A model generated the notes under the pieces. That model saw only the letters and a program-made list of their open reading frames with translations. It searched no databases and was not told the origin of the DNA. A DNA stretch of 13,830 nt from the NCBI GenBank assembly GCA_021805485.1, contig JAJZFF010000214.1, positions 1 to 13,830 of the forward strand, given 5' to 3'. The position numbers were made by a program, and so were the translations under genes. Positions 11,905-13,830 of this stretch are shown here, one piece after another. This DNA is from Pseudomonadota bacterium (GTDB lineage: Bacteria; Pseudomonadota; Alphaproteobacteria; Acetobacterales; Acetobacteraceae). Positions within the stretch are counted from its first letter, which is position 1; every line of letters starts with the position of its first letter.

Positions 11905-13830
11905 ATGAAGTTCACCCTCTCCTGGCTCCGCACCCATCTCGACACCGACGCGCCGCTCGAGCGTCTGACGGACACGCTCAGCGCGATCGGGCTCGAAGTC
12001 GAGGCGGTCGAGAATCGCGCCGCCGCGCTGGCACCGTTTCGCATCGCCGAGGTGATCGAGGCGGTGCAGCACCCGAACGCCGACAGGCTGCGTGCCTGCC
12101 GCGTCGATATCGGGGAGGGTGCGCCCGTGTCCGTGGTGTGCGGGGCGCCGAATGCGCGCGGCGGCATGAAGGCGGTCTTCGCCCCGCCCGGCAGTTTCAT
12201 CCCCGGTACCGGCATCACGCTGAAAACCGGCGAGATCCGCGGCGTCGTCAGCGCCGGGATGCTGCTCTCGGCGCGCGAGATGGGGCTCGGCGAGGATCAT
12301 GCCGGCATCGTCGATCTGCCCGCGGACGCGCCGGTCGGCACGCCCTATGCGCGCTGGGCCGGGCTGGACGATCCGGTGATCGAGATCGCCGTCACCCCCA
12401 ATCGCGGCGACGCGCTCAGCGTGCGCGGGGTGGCGAGGGATCTGGCCGCGGCGGGAATGGGCCGGCTCAAGCCCTGGGCGGCGCCGCCGGTGCCGGGCAG
12501 CTACCCGAGCCCGATCGTCTGGCGCACCGAGTGGGCGGAGGCTTGCCCCTCCGTGCTCGGCCGTGCCATCCGCGGCGTGCGCAACGGCCCGAGCCCGCGC
12601 TGGCTCGCCGACCGCCTCATTGCCATCGGGCTGCGCCCGATCAGCGCGCTGGTCGACATCACCAATTTCTTCACCATCGATCTCGGCCGCCCGCTGCATG
12701 TGTTCGACATCGCCAAGCTTGCCGGCCCGGCGCTGGTGATGCGCCGCGGCGCGGGCGAGGTGTTCCGCGGTCTGCACGGGCGTGACGTGACAGTCACCGC
12801 GGAGGATTGCGTCATCGCCGATGCGGCCGGGGTGCAGTCGCTGGCCGGCATCGTCGGCGGCGAGGCGACCGGCTGCGATGAACGCACGACGGACGTGTTC
12901 ATCGAGTGCGCCCTGTTCGACCCGGTGCGCATCGGCCTCACCGGCCGGCGGTTGCAGATCGCCTCCGACGCGCGGGCCCGCTTCGAGCGCGGCATCGACG
13001 CGGCGCTGATGCCGGCCGCGCTGGAGGCGGCGACGCGCATGATGCTGGAGCATTGCGGCGGCGAGGCATCGGATGTGGTGACGGCGGGCGCGCCGCCGGA
13101 CCGGCGGCGATCGGCGCGGCTGCGCTTCGCGCGCCTGGCCAGCTTCGGCGGTGCCGAGGTGCCAGCCGCGGACGCCGTCGCGATTCTCGAGCGCCTCGGC
13201 TTCGCCGTCGAAGAGCGGACCGAGACCGAACTCCGCGTCGCGGTCCCGTCGTGGCGCAACGACGTCGCCGGCGCCCCGGCGCTCGACCCCGCGCCTGGCC
13301 TGGCCCCTGAGCGCGCCGAACGGGCGGTTGCCGGCACCGAGGCGATCGAACCGGAGTGCGATCTGATCGAGGAGGTGCTGCGCATCCGCGGTCTCGACGC
13401 CATCGCTCCCGTCTCGCTGCCGCGCGCGGCCCCGGTGCCCATGGCGACGCTGACCCCGGCGCAGGGCCGCGCGGCGCTGGCGCGGCGGGCCTTGGCGGCG
13501 CGCGGCCTGGCGGAGTGCGTCTCGTTCAGCTTCCTGGCGCGCGAAACCGCGGCCCTGTTCGGCGCGACCCCGGAGGCGCTGCGTCTGCTCAACCCGATCG
13601 CCAGCGACCTCGATCAGCTTCGTCCGACCCCGCTGGCGAGCCTGGCGCTCGCCGCCAGGGGCAACGCCGCGCGGGGCTTCGCCGATGCGGCCCTGTTCGA
13701 GATTGGTCCGGGCTTCGAGGATGACAGCCTGGCCGGCCAGCGCGCGATCGCCGCCGGGCTGCGGACCGGGACGACGCCGCGCCACTGGCGCGCGGCGGCT
13801 CGCCCGGTGGAGTGGGTGGATGCGAAGGAC
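11905..13830 (+). CDS. pheT: Phenylalanine--tRNA ligase beta subunit, 5' part (runs off window)
   Basis: PheT is the tRNA-binding and editing subunit of phenylalanyl-tRNA synthetase. The first 642 codons are present and open to the window end; the family is usually about 800 aa, so the remaining core and the C-terminal anticodon-binding domain lie outside. It begins MKFTLSWLRTHLDTDAPLERL. An EMAP/OB tRNA-binding domain spans about residues 40-148 (HPNADRLRACRVDIGEG), and the B3/B4 editing domain about 205-375 (SALVDITNFFTIDLGRPLHVFD). The B5 domain follows (ARFERGIDAALM, then VPSWRNDV). Its predicted Mg2+ residues are D453, D486, E489 and E490. D453 and D486 are 33 residues apart rather than the usual 6, because of an Ala/Pro/Glu-rich insertion. 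The ATG is three bases after the pheS stop, so the two subunits are co-translated. Confidence 0.95.
   Translation, partial: MKFTLSWLRTHLDTDAPLERLTDTLSAIGLEVEAVENRAAALAPFRIAEVIEAVQHPNADRLRACRVDIGEGAPVSVVCGAPNARGGMKAVFAPPGSFIPGTGITLKTGEIRGVVSAGMLLSAREMGLGEDHAGIVDLPADAPVGTPYARWAGLDDPVIEIAVTPNRGDALSVRGVARDLAAAGMGRLKPWAAPPVPGSYPSPIVWRTEWAEACPSVLGRAIRGVRNGPSPRWLADRLIAIGLRPISALVDITNFFTIDLGRPLHVFDIAKLAGPALVMRRGAGEVFRGLHGRDVTVTAEDCVIADAAGVQSLAGIVGGEATGCDERTTDVFIECALFDPVRIGLTGRRLQIASDARARFERGIDAALMPAALEAATRMMLEHCGGEASDVVTAGAPPDRRRSARLRFARLASFGGAEVPAADAVAILERLGFAVEERTETELRVAVPSWRNDVAGAPALDPAPGLAPERAERAVAGTEAIEPECDLIEEVLRIRGLDAIAPVSLPRAAPVPMATLTPAQGRAALARRALAARGLAECVSFSFLARETAALFGATPEALRLLNPIASDLDQLRPTPLASLALAARGNAARGFADAALFEIGPGFEDDSLAGQRAIAAGLRTGTTPRHWRAAARPVEWVDAKD

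Noticed and set aside
10753..13785. A 1010-codon open frame antisense to pheS and pheT
   Set aside because: Long antisense frames are expected opposite GC-rich genes. Its translation is low-complexity (Arg, Ala, Gly, Gln, His) with no domain, while the plus strand clearly encodes PheS and PheT.

Overview
The window is GC-rich, tightly packed bacterial DNA. Every protein looks alphaproteobacterial, most likely Rhodospirillales and perhaps Acetobacteraceae. The basis is the dapF-mtaB-ftsY gene order, the rpmI-rplT-pheS-pheT order without infC, a PetR/OmpR-like regulator followed by an EnvZ-like kinase, and a multi-hairpin intergenic repeat of the kind I associate with that group. The family-level placement is inference. 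It reads as ordinary chromosome: I see no prophage, transposase, CRISPR array, tRNA or rRNA, and base composition does not change abruptly.

Layout. (1) 29-2078, plus strand: an OmpR-family response regulator and an EnvZ-like membrane histidine kinase. (2) 2203-6819, plus strand: a complete five-gene branched-chain-amino-acid-type (HAAT) ABC importer. It has a Tat-signal substrate-binding protein, two permeases (LivH, LivM) and two ATPases (LivG, LivF), joined by short gaps or 4-base overlaps. A candidate promoter and a short dyad over its predicted start lie just upstream. (3) 6820-6927: a convergent intergenic space filled by two long hairpins that share the same GTCTGT/ACAGAC arm motif. (4) 6928-9907, minus strand: dapF, mtaB and ftsY, read in that order with overlapping stop and start codons. 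(5) 9908-10117: a divergent promoter region. It carries a near-consensus promoter for the ribosomal protein genes and a -10-like box so close to the dapF ATG that a leaderless dapF mRNA is possible. (6) 10118-13830, plus strand: rpmI (L35), rplT (L20), a cluster of five tandem hairpins, then pheS (TTG start) and the first 642 codons of pheT, which runs off the window.

The best candidates for something new are structural. The 108-bp five-hairpin element between rplT and pheS has complementary loops and an alternative long-range fold. The double hairpin lies between the convergent operons. PheT has an insertion of about 27 residues between predicted Mg2+-binding residues. I found no new multi-gene system; the protein-coding content is conventional.
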